Both the position numbers and the translations under genes were made by a program. Shown here piece by piece: positions 39,237-49,383 of a stretch of 64,000 nucleotides of DNA. The notes under the pieces were generated by a model that saw only the letters and a program-made list of their open reading frames with translations, did no database searches and was not told the DNA's origin. The DNA comes from Halieaceae bacterium (GTDB lineage: Bacteria; Pseudomonadota; Gammaproteobacteria; Pseudomonadales; Halieaceae): assembly GCA_902631395.1 (NCBI GenBank), contig CACOYM010000001.1, positions 62,001-126,000 of the forward strand, given 5' to 3'. Position 1 is the first letter of the stretch. Every line of letters begins with the position of its first letter.

Positions 39237-40370
39237 GCGCTCCAGAATGCCCTTGTAAATCTGGGTCAGCTTTGGAACAGCTGCAATCTTCACACGCTCG
39301 TTACACTGATGAATGGTGGCGTTGACGTGACCAACCTCGATCACCTGTGCGCCACTGGGTGCAATGAACCGGCCATCTGATGTGCCGCCTCCGGTGGAGA
39401 CGACGGGCTGGTGCCCTGTGACGGCCTCGATGCTCTCAGTCACGGCATCGAGCAGGGCCCCGGGTTCGGTTAAGAACGGTTCACCGCCCAGCGACCACTC
39501 GATCTCGTATTTGAGATCATGCGCATCCAATATGGCCTCGCAACGTGACTGAATCGCCTCGGCGGTCATTTCGGTGCTGAAGCGCAGGTTAAAGAGCACT
39601 TCCACAGTGCCCGGTATGATATTGGTTACGCCATGGCCTGATCGAACGGTGGAGATCTGCAGAGATGTGGGATCGAAGTAACGGTTGCCTTTATCCCAGG
39701 CCTCTTTCGCAAGCGCATCGAGGGCAGGCATGGCTCGGTGAATCGGATTATCAGCAAGGTGAGGGTAGGCGATATGCCCCTGCTTTCCGAGCACGGTGAG
39801 TCGCGCGTTTAGCGAACCGCGGCGACCGTTCTTTACGAGATCGCCCAAATTCTCCGTGCTAGAAGGTTCCCCAACAACGCACCAGTCGATCTTCTCGCCC
39901 CGCGAGATCAGCGTTTCCATCACCTTGACGGTGCCATGCTCGGCCGGACCTTCCTCATCTGAGGTGATGAGGAAGCCGATTCGGCCCATGTGGTCAGGGT
40001 GCTGGCTCACAAACTGCTCGCAGGCCACCACCATCGCTGCAAGGCTGGCTTTCATGTCCGCTGCGCCGCGTCCGACGATATCATCGCCATCGACGGTCGC
40101 GGTAAAGGGGTCTGAATCCCAGCGGCCGTCGTCACCCGGGGGGACGACATCAGTGTGCCCGGCAAAGACCAACAAGGGGCCCGATGTGCCGTGCGTTGCC
40201 CAGAAGTTATCCACCTCGCCAAAGCGCATGGTCTCAACTGAAAAGCCAGCTTGTTTCAGGCGAGTCATCATGCTGTGCTGGCACCCAGCGTCATCGGGCG
40301 TGACGGAGCGGCGTGCGATTAGCTCTCTCGTAAGCGCCAGCGTGGCGTCCTGATAATCAATTGTTGGCAT
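39225..40370 (-). CDS. dapE: Succinyl-diaminopimelate desuccinylase
   Basis: A zinc aminopeptidase-fold enzyme that removes succinate from N-succinyl-LL-DAP. The 381-residue product has [12 protein letters not shown] (metal His), [15 protein letters not shown] (bridging Asp), [12 protein letters not shown] (catalytic and metal Glu), and C-terminal GGTSDGRF and [10 protein letters not shown]. The start lies inside the end of dapD (14-base overlap), so dapD and dapE are coupled. Confidence 0.97.
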   Translation of the reverse strand: MPTIDYQDATLALTRELIARRSVTPDDAGCQHSMMTRLKQAGFSVETMRFGEVDNFWATHGTSGPLLVFAGHTDVVPPGDDGRWDSDPFTATVDGDDIVGRGAADMKASLAAMVVACEQFVSQHPDHMGRIGFLITSDEEGPAEHGTVKVMETLISRGEKIDWCVVGEPSSTENLGDLVKNGRRGSLNARLTVLGKQGHIAYPHLADNPIHRAMPALDALAKEAWDKGNRYFDPTSLQISTVRSGHGVTNIIPGTVEVLFNLRFSTEMTAEAIQSRCEAILDAHDLKYEIEWSLGGEPFLTEPGALLDAVTESIEAVTGHQPVVSTGGGTSDGRFIAPSGAQVIEVGHVNATIHQCNERVKIAAVPKLTQIYKGILERLLI

Positions 40371-41367
40371 GCAACATCTCGTTGAGTTCGATGGCGCTCT
40401 TTTTGGTCAGGCACTGCACCGCTCCCGTGGATGAATGCCGTCTGAACAGCAGATCGGAGCGTCCCGCTAGCGTTCTGGCAGATACGGTTTCGATGGTCTC
40501 GCTACAGTCATCCAGCACGCTGACTTTGGTGCCAGCTGTGACGAACAATCCCGCCTCGATGGTGCACCGATTGCCCAGTGGGATACCGAGGCCTGCATTG
40601 GCGCCGATCAAGCATTCCTTGCCCACCGAGATCACGATATTGCCGCCGCCTGAGAGCGTCCCCATTGTGGAGCAGCCGCCACCTAAATCAGAACCTTCGC
40701 CTACCCACACGCCTGCAGAGACGCGGCCTTCAATCATGCCCGGGCCCTCGGTCCCTGCGTTGAAGTTGATGAACCCCTCATGCATGACAGTCGTGCCTTC
40801 ACCGAGGTAAGCGCCCAGTCGTACTCGGGCAGTGTGAGCAATGCGCACGCCAGCGGGCACCACGTAGTTAGTCATCTTGGGAAATTTATCGACGCTAGAG
40901 ACTTCCAGCACGGCGCCTCTCAACCGCGCGTCGAGCTGTCGCTGGGGCAATTCGTTGAGGTCGATCGGGCCCTGATCGGTCCATGCCACGTTGGGTAACA
41001 GGCCAAATAGGCCAGTCAGATCCGTCTCATGAGGTTTGACTAATCGGTGGGAGAGCAGATGCAGCTTAAGGTACGCCGCCTCGACTGAATCTGGGGCAAC
41101 GTTATCAGCAAGCGGCGTGGCCACAACACGCTGATCGGTATCCATAAGTTGCCTGGCAATGACGGCAAGCCCCGTTTCGCCGGTTTGCTCCAATGCGCTG
41201 GCCAGTTCTTTCAACTGAGCGACGTCGAGGTGGCCCGTGACACCCTGCAAGACGTCAGCAGCCGCACCCGTCACCTGTGCGAGAGGATGAGGATAAAACG
41301 TGTCCAGGGAAGCGCCCGCGGCATTTTCCGATGCGATGCCCAGACCAAAACCATGTAGCGAGCTCAT
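40357..41367 (-). CDS. dapD: 2,3,4,5-tetrahydropyridine-2,6-dicarboxylate N-succinyltransferase
   Basis: Adds succinate from succinyl-CoA in the DAP pathway. The 336 residues match the longer Pseudomonas-type DapD. A left-handed beta-helix runs from about residue 165 to 300 ([59 protein letters not shown]). Reading upstream to downstream on the minus strand, the operon is dapC-nth-arsC-like-dapD-dapE. Confidence 0.96.
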   Translation of the reverse strand: MSSLHGFGLGIASENAAGASLDTFYPHPLAQVTGAAADVLQGVTGHLDVAQLKELASALEQTGETGLAVIARQLMDTDQRVVATPLADNVAPDSVEAAYLKLHLLSHRLVKPHETDLTGLFGLLPNVAWTDQGPIDLNELPQRQLDARLRGAVLEVSSVDKFPKMTNYVVPAGVRIAHTARVRLGAYLGEGTTVMHEGFINFNAGTEGPGMIEGRVSAGVWVGEGSDLGGGCSTMGTLSGGGNIVISVGKECLIGANAGLGIPLGNRCTIEAGLFVTAGTKVSVLDDCSETIETVSARTLAGRSDLLFRRHSSTGAVQCLTKKSAIELNEMLHANN

Positions 41368-41391
41368 TCTGTCTTACCCTCAAAAATGCCT

Positions 41392-41745
41392 TCAAACATT
41401 AAACCGTGCCGCAAAATCCTGCTCGGAGAAGCCTACCGACACCGAGTACTGCCACACCAATACCGGTCGCTTGATCAGTGTCGGATGTTCACAGAGCAAT
41501 TCGGCCGCAGCGTCGCCGCCCAAAGCGTCGCGTTGCGCCTCATCCAACTGTTTGTAGGTCGTGCTGCGACGGTTGATCAGATGCTCCGCTCCGACTGTCT
41601 CGAGCCACGATACAATGAGGCTGAAAGGCGGCGTATTTTCACGAAGATCGATAAAATCGTGCGCAATGCCGTGGCTGTCGAGCCATTTACGTGCCTTGCG
41701 GACCGTGTCGCAGTTCGGAATTCCAAATAGTGTCGGCAGACTCAT
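41392..41745 (-). CDS. ArsC/Spx/YffB-like protein
   Basis: The product is a 117-residue thioredoxin-fold ArsC-family protein: LFGIPNCDTVRKARKWLD (single N-terminal cysteine, no CxxC), DFIDLRENTPP, INRRSTTYKQLDE, HPTLIKRPVL. In E. coli the related yffB sits next to dapE, and the same association is seen here with dapD/dapE. Whether it acts as an arsenate reductase is doubtful; the function of this subgroup is not established. ATG 41745 preferred over the longer frame to 41814. Confidence 0.85.
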   Translation of the reverse strand: MSLPTLFGIPNCDTVRKARKWLDSHGIAHDFIDLRENTPPFSLIVSWLETVGAEHLINRRSTTYKQLDEAQRDALGGDAAAELLCEHPTLIKRPVLVWQYSVSVGFSEQDFAARFNV

Positions 41746-41859
41746 GACTATGCCCGTGCTGGTGATGATGCATCTACGGTTTGGCGCGCGGTGTCGGATC
41801 GTACGGCATCCCAAACAGGCCGCGCAGGTTAGCAGAATTGCTATGCGGCTGCTTTGTGA

Positions 41860-42531
41860 TCAGGGTTTATTGCAGCGCTTGGGATGCTTTCGCGCGGGAT
41901 AGCAGGTGGTACAGATTTCGCAGACGCGGCCATCGCAGCCGCGCGCAGTGCAGTACTCGCGTCCATAATAAATAATCTGCAGGTGGAGTGCGTTCCAGCG
42001 CGCCTTGGGGAAGGCTTTTTTTAAATCTCGCTCCGTCTCGACTACATTGCGCCCGCGGGTCAGACCCCAGCGCTGTGCCAGACGGTGAATATGCGTATCG
42101 ACAGGGAAGGTCGGTAATCCAAACGCTTGCGCCATGACGACGCTGGCGGTCTTGTGCCCGACGCCGGGCAACTGCTCCAATGCTTCCAGATCTGCGGGAA
42201 CGTCACCGTTATGGTGTTCCAGCAGGAGTTCGCTCAGGCGATGGATCGCTCTCGATTTTTGTGGAGACAACCCGCAGGGGCGGATGATCAACCGGATCTC
42301 CTCGACGCTCAGTTGAACCATATCCTCAGGGCAATCCCCTCTCGCGAAGAGCCCAGGTGTCACCTGATTGACACGCTCATCGGTGCATTGTGCGCTCAGC
42401 AAGACGGCTATGAGCAACGTGTAGGGGTCGGTATGGTCGAGGGGGACCGGCGTCTCGGGATAGAGCGCCTGCAGTCTGTCATCTATGTAGGCAACGCGCT
42501 CAGCTTTACTCAGATTGGTCACAGTAGCCAT
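41860..42531 (-). CDS. nth: Endonuclease III-like DNA glycosylase/AP lyase with atypical cysteine pattern
   Basis: Removes oxidised pyrimidines and cleaves the abasic site. The 223-residue product has the helix-hairpin-helix LEQLPGVGHKTASVVMAQAFG with the catalytic lysine and VDTHIHRLAQRWGL with the catalytic aspartate. The 4Fe-4S region is unusual: CTARGCDGRVCEICTTC then a distant Cys, spacings 4, 4, 2, 2 and 8, instead of CX6CX2CX5C. ATG 42531 is used; its five-base gap after the dapC stop suggests coupling. nth is usually in the rsx operon. Confidence 0.9.
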   Translation of the reverse strand: MATVTNLSKAERVAYIDDRLQALYPETPVPLDHTDPYTLLIAVLLSAQCTDERVNQVTPGLFARGDCPEDMVQLSVEEIRLIIRPCGLSPQKSRAIHRLSELLLEHHNGDVPADLEALEQLPGVGHKTASVVMAQAFGLPTFPVDTHIHRLAQRWGLTRGRNVVETERDLKKAFPKARWNALHLQIIYYGREYCTARGCDGRVCEICTTCYPARKHPKRCNKP

Positions 42532-42535
42532 ATCA

Positions 42536-43723
42536 CTAGCCCTGCTTAACGACATGAGCTATTCGCTCAGCAGCCTCGACACAGTTTTCAATATCACCGA
42601 CTAGAGCTAGCCTCACCCGATTTTCGCCTGGATTACCGTTATGGGTATCACGGGCGAGGTAGCGACCTGGTAATACCTTGACAGCTGCGCGCTTGAATAA
42701 CTGCTTTGCGAAGGTCTCGTCATCGATGGGCGTCTCGGGCCAGAGATAGAAGCCCGCCTCGGGCGAGGTCACGGGCATGACATCAGCGAGAATCGGTGTT
42801 ACTGCAGCAAATTTTTCCCGATACCGCGACCGGTTTGCTACTACGTGTTGTTCATCCCCCCATGCCCATTCGCTGGCAATTTGGTGGTGGGGCGGCATCG
42901 CGCAACCGTGATAGGTCCGGTAGCGTTTGAAGTGTTCTATCCACTCCGCATCGCCGGCTACGAAGCCGGAGCGCAGCCCTGGCAGGTTGGAGCGCTTCGA
43001 GAGGCTGTGAAAGCAAAGGCAGCGTCGGTAGTCGTGCCTCCCCAGCTCAGCGGCGGCCTGAAGCAACCCGGGCGGTGGTGTGCCCTCATTAGGGTAGATC
43101 TCGCTGTAGCACTCGTCACTGGCGATCAGGAAATCGTGCTCTTCAGCCAAGTAGATAAGTTTTTGCAGCATCTCGCGCGGAATGACAGCTCCGGCCGGGT
43201 TGCCAGGCGTGCAGATATACAGAAGCTCGCAGGCCTGCCACCGCTCGGGGGTGACGGCATCAAAATCCGGGAGAAAGCCATTGCTTCCGTTGCAATTCAC
43301 CCAGAACGGTTCCGTCCCGGCGAGTAGCGCTGCGCCTTCGTAGATTTGGTAGAACGGATTGGGGGAGATCACCGCACCGGGTTTGCCATAGGTTACGGCG
43401 GCCTGGGCGAGTGCAAACAAACCCTCCCGGGTGCCATTCAAAGGCAGTACCTGTTGCTCCGGATCCACTGCAGAAAGTGAGAATCGCTGCTCGAGCCACT
43501 TAGCAATAGCCGCACGAAGTTCCTGTCGCCCGGCGGTGGCGGGGTAGAAGGCAATCAAGCCAGCGTGTTCTTGCAGTAACGACAGGATTGTCTCGGGAGG
43601 TGGATGTTGCGGCTCGCCGATCGTGAGTGGAATGACTAGACTGTGTTCTGGCGAGATATTCTCAAAGAGGCGAGCCAGTTTCTCGAACGGGTAGGGCTGC
43701 AAAGCCTCCAGGCCGATATTCAA
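42536..43723 (-). CDS. dapC: Succinyldiaminopimelate transaminase
   Basis: A PLP aminotransferase (fold type I, 395 residues) converting N-succinyl-2-amino-6-ketopimelate to succinyl-DAP. It begins MNIGLEALQPYPFEKLARLF as in Pseudomonas DapC. Other features are LNGTREGLF, PNPFYQIYEGAA, CTPGNPAGAVI, SDECYSEIY (PLP Asp and Tyr) and HSLSKRSNLPGLRSGF with the Schiff-base lysine. It overlaps glnD by 4 bases, the common glnD-dapC order. Confidence 0.94.
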   Translation of the reverse strand: MNIGLEALQPYPFEKLARLFENISPEHSLVIPLTIGEPQHPPPETILSLLQEHAGLIAFYPATAGRQELRAAIAKWLEQRFSLSAVDPEQQVLPLNGTREGLFALAQAAVTYGKPGAVISPNPFYQIYEGAALLAGTEPFWVNCNGSNGFLPDFDAVTPERWQACELLYICTPGNPAGAVIPREMLQKLIYLAEEHDFLIASDECYSEIYPNEGTPPPGLLQAAAELGRHDYRRCLCFHSLSKRSNLPGLRSGFVAGDAEWIEHFKRYRTYHGCAMPPHHQIASEWAWGDEQHVVANRSRYREKFAAVTPILADVMPVTSPEAGFYLWPETPIDDETFAKQLFKRAAVKVLPGRYLARDTHNGNPGENRVRLALVGDIENCVEAAERIAHVVKQG

Positions 43724-46425
43724 ATCGCTATCTCCGAGGGTGAGTCATCTTCAGTTCGTGATGCCTCCAAGAGAGTGATCAGCTGTTGTTCAATTCGCGC
43801 CAGCGAATCTTTGTCGCGCAAAGGGCCACCCGCAGCATCGGTCAGGAAGAACACATCTTCCACGCGCTCTCCCAGCGTCTGAATTTTGGCGCCTTGAATA
43901 GAGACCTGATGCTCCGATAAGACTGAGCCCAGCCTCGCCAGCAGGCCGGGACGGTCTGCGGTGGAAATTTCTAGGGTGGTGTGCACGCCTGCTTCGTCTT
44001 CGGAAAACGCCACGGAGGTCGGGATAGTGAATGCGAGAGCGGTTCTCGGCGTATGCCGGGAAACCGTTTTGAGGCTTTCCAGTGCCAAACTGTGGCGAAT
44101 TATTTCTTCAATCTCGGCAAAGGAATCGGGATGTGACGACAAAGAGCTGCCATCGCTCTTTAGCACGAAGAAGGTGTCTAGCGTGCCGCCGTTTGCGTCG
44201 CTGTAGATGCGGGCATCGTGAATGCTCAGATCCAGCGTCTCGATTGCGGCACAGATACGGGCGAAGGTATTGGGTTCGTCCTGGGTGTGGACGAATATTT
44301 GCGTTGCGTTGCTGATCGGGGATTCGCTGGCCTGTCTGACTAGGACTAGCGCACCGTTGCTGTGGTCGTGGTCTGCGATCGCCTCCGTATGCCAGGCGAT
44401 GTCATCTGCACGCTCGCGGAGAAAGTAGTCATCGCCCAGAGTTGCCCAGAGGCTATCAAGTTCCTCACTTAGGAATCCGCGATATTCAAGTGTCTCTGCA
44501 GCCACTTGTTTGGTCGACCTGATGACATCCTCGCGATCCAATGGATTCTCGAGACCTCGTCTGAGGGCTCGCCGTGTCTCGGTGTAAAGTTGGCGCATTA
44601 GCGAGGAGCGCCATGCATTCCATAACTCGGGGTTAGTCCCTGCAATGTCGGCAACAGTGAGTGTGTAAAGGTAATCCAAGCGCTCCTGAGTGATAACAAT
44701 CTCGGCGAATCGCTGAATTTCTTCCGGGTCGGAAATATCTCGTCTCTGAGCGATTTGGCTCATCAGCAGGTGGTTTTGTACCAACCAAACAATCAACCCG
44801 GTATCCGTGGAAGATAAGCCATGGTCTGTGCAGAACTGCTCAGCATCGACGGCGCCCAACTCTGAGTGATCGCCACCACGGCCTTTTCCTATGTCGTGAA
44901 AGAGTGCGGCAATATAGAGTAGTTTGGGGTCGCGCAGGCGCCGGGCAATCCGGGTCGAGACAGGAAAGCGATCAGTGTAGTCAGCGCGCATGAAGCGCCG
45001 CGTATTGGCGATTACTTCGGTGGTGTGCGCATCGACAGTATAGGCATGGAAAAGATCAAACTGCATTTGCCCGATTATGGCGCCGAAGGCTGGTAGGTAT
45101 CGGCCCAGCACGCCATGACGGGACATACGCCGCAGTTGTTTGGTCATGTTATGGGGCACGCCTAACACGTCCATGAACAGCTGGCGGTTAGTCTTATCCG
45201 CCCGGAATGCATCGTCAATTAGGGGGGCATCGCGTCGCAATAATCTTTGCGTGTTGGGTTCTATGCGGTCGACCAGCGGGTCGTTGCCAATCAGCACGAA
45301 GAGCCGAAGCAGGTTGCTGGGATGGTTTCGAAAGACGTCGTCATGTCTAGCGCGGATGCGACTGTCGCTGACTTCAAAGTCGTTATCTATCACCCGGACA
45401 TCAGATGCAGCAGTATCTGCCAAGCGATGCTCAAAGACTTCGATTAGTAGCTCGTTGAGCTGACTCAGTGTCTGCATCCACCGGTAGTAAACCTGCATGA
45501 ACTGCTCCACTGCCAATCGATCACCATCAGTCATGCCCCAAAGTGCGGCCAGTTTTTTCTGATAATCAAATAGGATTCGGTCATCTGGACGCCCTGTCAT
45601 GACGTGCAGTGCGAAGCGAACTTGACTAAGGAACTCCTGGCCATTGCGAAGCTGCTCACGCTCGTTTTCACTCAGGAAATCTGGTTGACCAGAGGCGGTT
45701 AGACTAGTACCGAAGCACCTCAACGTGATCCACTCAATCACTTGCAGGTCGCGAAGTCCCCCCGGTGAGCTCTTGATATTGGGCTCAAGCGCGTATTCGG
45801 TGTTGCTGTATCGATCATGCCGGTCTTGCTGCTCGGTCAGTTTGCCTCTGATGAAGTCATTGGGCCCCCACATCCGAGACGGTGCAATCAGCTCTTCCAG
45901 CGCAGGGAGTAGCGATTGATCTCCAAACAGGTGGCGGGCCTCCATCATGGTAGTAATGATGGTTAGGTCCGTGGTTGCCAGCGTTTCGCATTCGGCGAGC
46001 GTCCGGACGCTATGACCGATCTGCAACCCTATATCCCACAGGCTGGTGACGAAGCGCTCCAGCTTGCCTGCAGTGACGTCGTCTGGCGGCCGCTCAATCA
46101 GAATCAGAATGTCGATATCCGACTGAGGGAAGAGCTCTCCACGCCCGTAGCCGCCTACCGCGATCAGTGCCGCATCCGCGGTTTCACCAAGGCACTCAGT
46201 CCAGAGCAAAGATAATGCCTTGTCTACGCACTCACTAGCCTGACGCAATAAAGGTCTGATGGCGTTGCCCGGCGCGAACGCAGAAGCGATAGCTTCTCGT
46301 GTGTTCTGCAAATACTGTCGCGCAATAACTGGAGCGCTATTTTGCTCAGTGGCGTAATCACCAAGTTTTGGCAAGGAAGGGGTCGAACTGGTGTGCAGCG
46401 ATTCTTCAGAAGGGGAGGATTTCAT
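43720..46425 (-). CDS. glnD: Bifunctional uridylyltransferase/uridylyl-removing enzyme (PII modifier)
   Basis: GlnD senses glutamine and adds or removes UMP on PII proteins. Domains in the 901-residue product: nucleotidyltransferase with VGGYGRGELFPQSDIDILIL (about residues 92-111), the central GlnD helical region, an HD domain (AALFHDIGKGRGGDHSELGA) for deuridylylation, and two C-terminal ACT domains (TQIFVHTQDEPNTFARICAA and LEISTADRPGLLARLGSVL) for glutamine. Start ATG 46425 lies inside the end of map (20-base overlap); a longer frame to 46449 is possible. Confidence 0.95.
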   Translation of the reverse strand: MKSSPSEESLHTSSTPSLPKLGDYATEQNSAPVIARQYLQNTREAIASAFAPGNAIRPLLRQASECVDKALSLLWTECLGETADAALIAVGGYGRGELFPQSDIDILILIERPPDDVTAGKLERFVTSLWDIGLQIGHSVRTLAECETLATTDLTIITTMMEARHLFGDQSLLPALEELIAPSRMWGPNDFIRGKLTEQQDRHDRYSNTEYALEPNIKSSPGGLRDLQVIEWITLRCFGTSLTASGQPDFLSENEREQLRNGQEFLSQVRFALHVMTGRPDDRILFDYQKKLAALWGMTDGDRLAVEQFMQVYYRWMQTLSQLNELLIEVFEHRLADTAASDVRVIDNDFEVSDSRIRARHDDVFRNHPSNLLRLFVLIGNDPLVDRIEPNTQRLLRRDAPLIDDAFRADKTNRQLFMDVLGVPHNMTKQLRRMSRHGVLGRYLPAFGAIIGQMQFDLFHAYTVDAHTTEVIANTRRFMRADYTDRFPVSTRIARRLRDPKLLYIAALFHDIGKGRGGDHSELGAVDAEQFCTDHGLSSTDTGLIVWLVQNHLLMSQIAQRRDISDPEEIQRFAEIVITQERLDYLYTLTVADIAGTNPELWNAWRSSLMRQLYTETRRALRRGLENPLDREDVIRSTKQVAAETLEYRGFLSEELDSLWATLGDDYFLRERADDIAWHTEAIADHDHSNGALVLVRQASESPISNATQIFVHTQDEPNTFARICAAIETLDLSIHDARIYSDANGGTLDTFFVLKSDGSSLSSHPDSFAEIEEIIRHSLALESLKTVSRHTPRTALAFTIPTSVAFSEDEAGVHTTLEISTADRPGLLARLGSVLSEHQVSIQGAKIQTLGERVEDVFFLTDAAGGPLRDKDSLARIEQQLITLLEASRTEDDSPSEIAI

Positions 46426-47188
46426 CCCGCCTCCGGGTAAGTACCTCACAGCCCGATTCGGTAACGGCGATGGTGTGTTCCCACTGCGCCGATAGTCGAC
46501 CGTCGCGGGTGGTGACAGTCCATCCGTCCCGTGCGTTGAGCTTTGTATACCGCTTGCCCGCGTTGACCATAGGCTCGACTGTGAATGTCATGCCAGGCTC
46601 CAGGCGCAGTCCCGTGCCCGGTTTGCCGTAGTGAAGCACTTGAGGTTCCTCGTGGAAGGCCTTGCCAATGCCGTGGCCACAGTACTCCTTCACCACTGAG
46701 TAATAGTGCGCCTCCGCATGCTGTTGAATCACATGACCAAGATCCCCCAGCACAGCGCCGGGCTTGACGAGTGCTAGCGCCCGGTAGAGACACTCCTGAG
46801 TTATGCGAACAAGCCGCTGTGCGTGCGGCGCCACCTCGCCGACCCCAACCATGATGCTGGTATCGCCATGCCAGCTATCTTTAATGACAGTGACGTCGAT
46901 ATTAACAATGTCGCCATTACGGAGCTTTTTATTGTCTGAGGGGATGCCATGGCAGATCACTTCGTTCACCGAGGTGCAGATCGACTTTGGGAATCCTCTG
47001 TAATTTAGGGGCGCTGGTATGGCTTTCTGCACGTTCACGATGTGGTTGTGGCAGATCCGATCAAGCTCCCCCGTCGTCATGCCGACTTCAACCTGGGGGC
47101 CAATTATATCTAACACCTCGGCCGCTAGACGGCCTGCCTCACGCATGCCCTCGATTTCGGAGTCGGTTTTGGGGGTTACGTTACTCAT
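46406..47188 (-). CDS. map: Methionine aminopeptidase, type I
   Basis: Removes the initiator methionine. A pita-bread fold enzyme of 260 residues with metal ligands in NIDVTVIKDSWHGDTS (two Asp), GHGIGKAFHEEP (His), FTVEPMV (Glu) and QWEHTIAVT (Glu). The map gene is divergent from rpsB, the usual arrangement, with the rpsB promoter between them. Confidence 0.97.
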   Translation of the reverse strand: MSNVTPKTDSEIEGMREAGRLAAEVLDIIGPQVEVGMTTGELDRICHNHIVNVQKAIPAPLNYRGFPKSICTSVNEVICHGIPSDNKKLRNGDIVNIDVTVIKDSWHGDTSIMVGVGEVAPHAQRLVRITQECLYRALALVKPGAVLGDLGHVIQQHAEAHYYSVVKEYCGHGIGKAFHEEPQVLHYGKPGTGLRLEPGMTFTVEPMVNAGKRYTKLNARDGWTVTTRDGRLSAQWEHTIAVTESGCEVLTRRRDEILPF

Positions 47189-47262
47189 GAAAAAGTGTCG
47201 GTATTTCAGAATTTAGAAGCAGCGAGAGTGTAACCGACTCGACGGCGCTTTTGGGCCGCGCT

Positions 47263-47290
47263 TTTACTTGTCAAAAGGCTATGGTATAAA
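47263..47290 (+). promoter_or_regulatory. Probable rpsB promoter with GC-rich discriminator
   Basis: A TTTACT -35-like box (47263-47268), a 16-base spacer, and a TATAAA -10 box preceded by TGG (47285-47290). The next bases are GCGCGCCGC, the GC-rich discriminator expected for growth-rate control of ribosomal genes. This leaves a 5' leader of about 125 bases before rpsB, room for the S2-binding autoregulatory leader known in gammaproteobacteria; I could not verify its fold. Confidence 0.6.
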
Positions 47291-47423
47291 GCGCGCCGCT
47301 AGTGGCCGCCAAAGATGCCACATACAGCAAATAGCACGTCTTCTCGCATATGCGGACCCGGGTGCCGGTCACGGTTGGAGTCGCAGAGAAAACGGAAGAT
47401 GAACCCAAACAGAGAGTTTAACT

Positions 47424-48281
47424 ATGACGCAAGTAAGCATGCGTGACTTGCTGCAGGCAGGTGCGCATTTCGGCCATCAGACCCGTTTCTGGAATCCGAA
47501 GATGGATCAGTACATCTTTGGGGCTCGCAACAAAATCCACATAATTAACCTTGAGCACACGGTGCCAGCTTTTAACGAGGCATTGGTAACAGTGAAGCGC
47601 TTGGCAGAAAACAAAAATCAGGTCATGTTCGTTGGTACTAAGCGTGCCGCGGGCAAAATCGTCGAAGAACACGCGCGTCGTTGCGGTATGCCCTTCGTCA
47701 GCCACCGTTGGTTGGGTGGTATGCTTACCAACTACAAAACGATACGGTCCTCCATCAAGCGCCTTCGGGAGCTGGAAGAGCAGGAGCGAGATGGCACCTT
47801 CGCCAAGCTGACGAAGAAAGAAGCACTGATGCGCTCTCGCATGAAGGAGAAGCTTGAACGCTCCATTGGCGGGATTAAAGAAATGTCAGGCTTACCCGAC
47901 GTGTTGTTCGTGGTGGATGTTGACCACGAGCGTATCGCGGTGACCGAAGCGAACAAGCTCGGTATCCCGGTAATCGGAATTGTCGACACTAACAGTGACC
48001 CTGATGGGGTCGATTACGTCGTTCCGGGCAATGACGATGCGATTCGGGCGATAAAGTTATACGTCACTGCTGTTGCAGATGCTGTAATCGCCGGTAAGGC
48101 GGCGGCGGGTGAAGTCGTAGCCGCCGACGATTTTGTCGAGGTCACTGAGCCGGAGGCAGAGGATGCGCCGCTCGCCGAGGCGGCGGAGGCGCCAGCGGAT
48201 GAGAGGGCTCTAGCGGACGAGCCGCCAGCAGCTGAAGATGAGACGGCCGCTGGCGACGCGGTCAAGGCACCTTCCTCGTGA
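47424..48281 (+). CDS. rpsB: 30S ribosomal protein S2 with acidic C-terminal extension
   Basis: S2 binds late in 30S assembly and bridges S1 to the subunit. The first 235 residues are standard: [82 protein letters not shown]. The protein is 285 residues, against 241 in E. coli. The final 50 or so are a tail of Ala, Glu, Asp and Pro without predicted structure. Confidence 0.97.
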   Translation: MTQVSMRDLLQAGAHFGHQTRFWNPKMDQYIFGARNKIHIINLEHTVPAFNEALVTVKRLAENKNQVMFVGTKRAAGKIVEEHARRCGMPFVSHRWLGGMLTNYKTIRSSIKRLRELEEQERDGTFAKLTKKEALMRSRMKEKLERSIGGIKEMSGLPDVLFVVDVDHERIAVTEANKLGIPVIGIVDTNSDPDGVDYVVPGNDDAIRAIKLYVTAVADAVIAGKAAAGEVVAADDFVEVTEPEAEDAPLAEAAEAPADERALADEPPAAEDETAAGDAVKAPSS

Positions 48282-48284
48282 TCC

Positions 48285-48312
48285 GATTCCGGGCACGAGG
48301 GTGCCTGGAATC
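48285..48312 (+). other. rpsB-tsf intergenic hairpin (possible attenuator or processing site)
   Basis: GATTCCGGGCAC pairs with GTGCCTGGAATC around a four-base loop: twelve pairs with one G-U. No T-run follows, so it is not a standard terminator. It may reduce read-through from rpsB into tsf or stabilise the rpsB mRNA. Confidence 0.6.
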
Positions 48313-48387
48313 GTTCAAAAATGAACCTTAGCCGGTTCCTTTAGTCTTAAAGTGTTACCGCTTGGATGCGGGATTGCGAGGAAAATC

Positions 48388-49245
48388 ATGTCTGCTGCAT
48401 TGGTAAAAGAACTGCGCGAAAGGACCGGTCTGGGTCTCCTAGAGTGCAAAAAAGCGCTCTCTGAAGCGAATGGCGATGTCGATGCGGCTATTGAGGCGCT
48501 GCGGAAATCCAGCGGTATGAAAGCCGCCAAGAGAGCAGGCCGCACCGCGGCTGACGGGGTCGTTGCCATACAGATCGCCGGTGACGGCAGCTTTGGCGCG
48601 ATGGTTGAGGTTAATAGCGAGACCGATTTTGTTGCTCGAGACGAAAACTTCCTTGGCTTCGTTAGCTCGGTGGTGGGAAAAGTCTTCGAAGATCGCATTG
48701 CAGATGTTCAGACGTTGGCAGCGGGAGAAACTGAAGATGCGCGACAGGCACTCGTTCAAAAAATAGGTGAAAACATCGGCGTTCGGAGAGTCGTTACGTA
48801 CGAGGCCAGCGACGGCGTCGTGGGCGGTTACGTCCACGGGAATAACCGTATTGCGGTCTTGGTTTCATTGAAGGGTGGTTCTCACGAGTTGGCCCGCGAC
48901 GTGGCCATGCACGTGGCTGCGGTGAGTCCGCAGGTGGTGTCGGCTGATGACATGCCCGCTGAGCAAGTGGCTAAAGAGCGTGAGATTTATGAGGCTCAAG
49001 CTCAGGATTCTGGCAAGCCTCCGGAAATCATTAAGAAAATGATCGATGGGCGTATCCGGAAATTCTTGTTAGAGAACAGTCTGATAGAACAAGCGTTCGT
49101 GAAAGATCCCGATACAACAGTGGGCAAGCTGGTTTCCGAAGCTGGCGCTGAGGTGCTTGGCTTCACGCGCTTTGAAGTCGGCGAGGGCATCGAAGTGGAG
49201 AAAGTTGACTTTGCGGCTGAGGTGGCGGCACAGCTGGGCAACTGA
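48388..49245 (+). CDS. tsf: Elongation factor Ts
   Basis: Nucleotide exchange factor for EF-Tu. The 285-residue product has an N-terminal UBA-like domain ([35 protein letters not shown]), the [10 protein letters not shown] motif that contacts EF-Tu, and the core domains with DVAMHVAA. Start ATG 48388 gives [10 protein letters not shown]; the frame upstream to 48352 is not conserved. Confidence 0.97.
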   Translation: MSAALVKELRERTGLGLLECKKALSEANGDVDAAIEALRKSSGMKAAKRAGRTAADGVVAIQIAGDGSFGAMVEVNSETDFVARDENFLGFVSSVVGKVFEDRIADVQTLAAGETEDARQALVQKIGENIGVRRVVTYEASDGVVGGYVHGNNRIAVLVSLKGGSHELARDVAMHVAAVSPQVVSADDMPAEQVAKEREIYEAQAQDSGKPPEIIKKMIDGRIRKFLLENSLIEQAFVKDPDTTVGKLVSEAGAEVLGFTRFEVGEGIEVEKVDFAAEVAAQLGN

Positions 49246-49383
49246 GTGGCAGACTTGGCGCGGCTAGAGGTCGTGGTGGCGCTACATCGAGATAAGAAGA
49301 ATCACCAAGGTTTCTGTATGAATATGAGCCTTGCAGTTCGATAGCATGGTGCCTCACGATGAAGCTGTTCGGGAAAGACGAAG

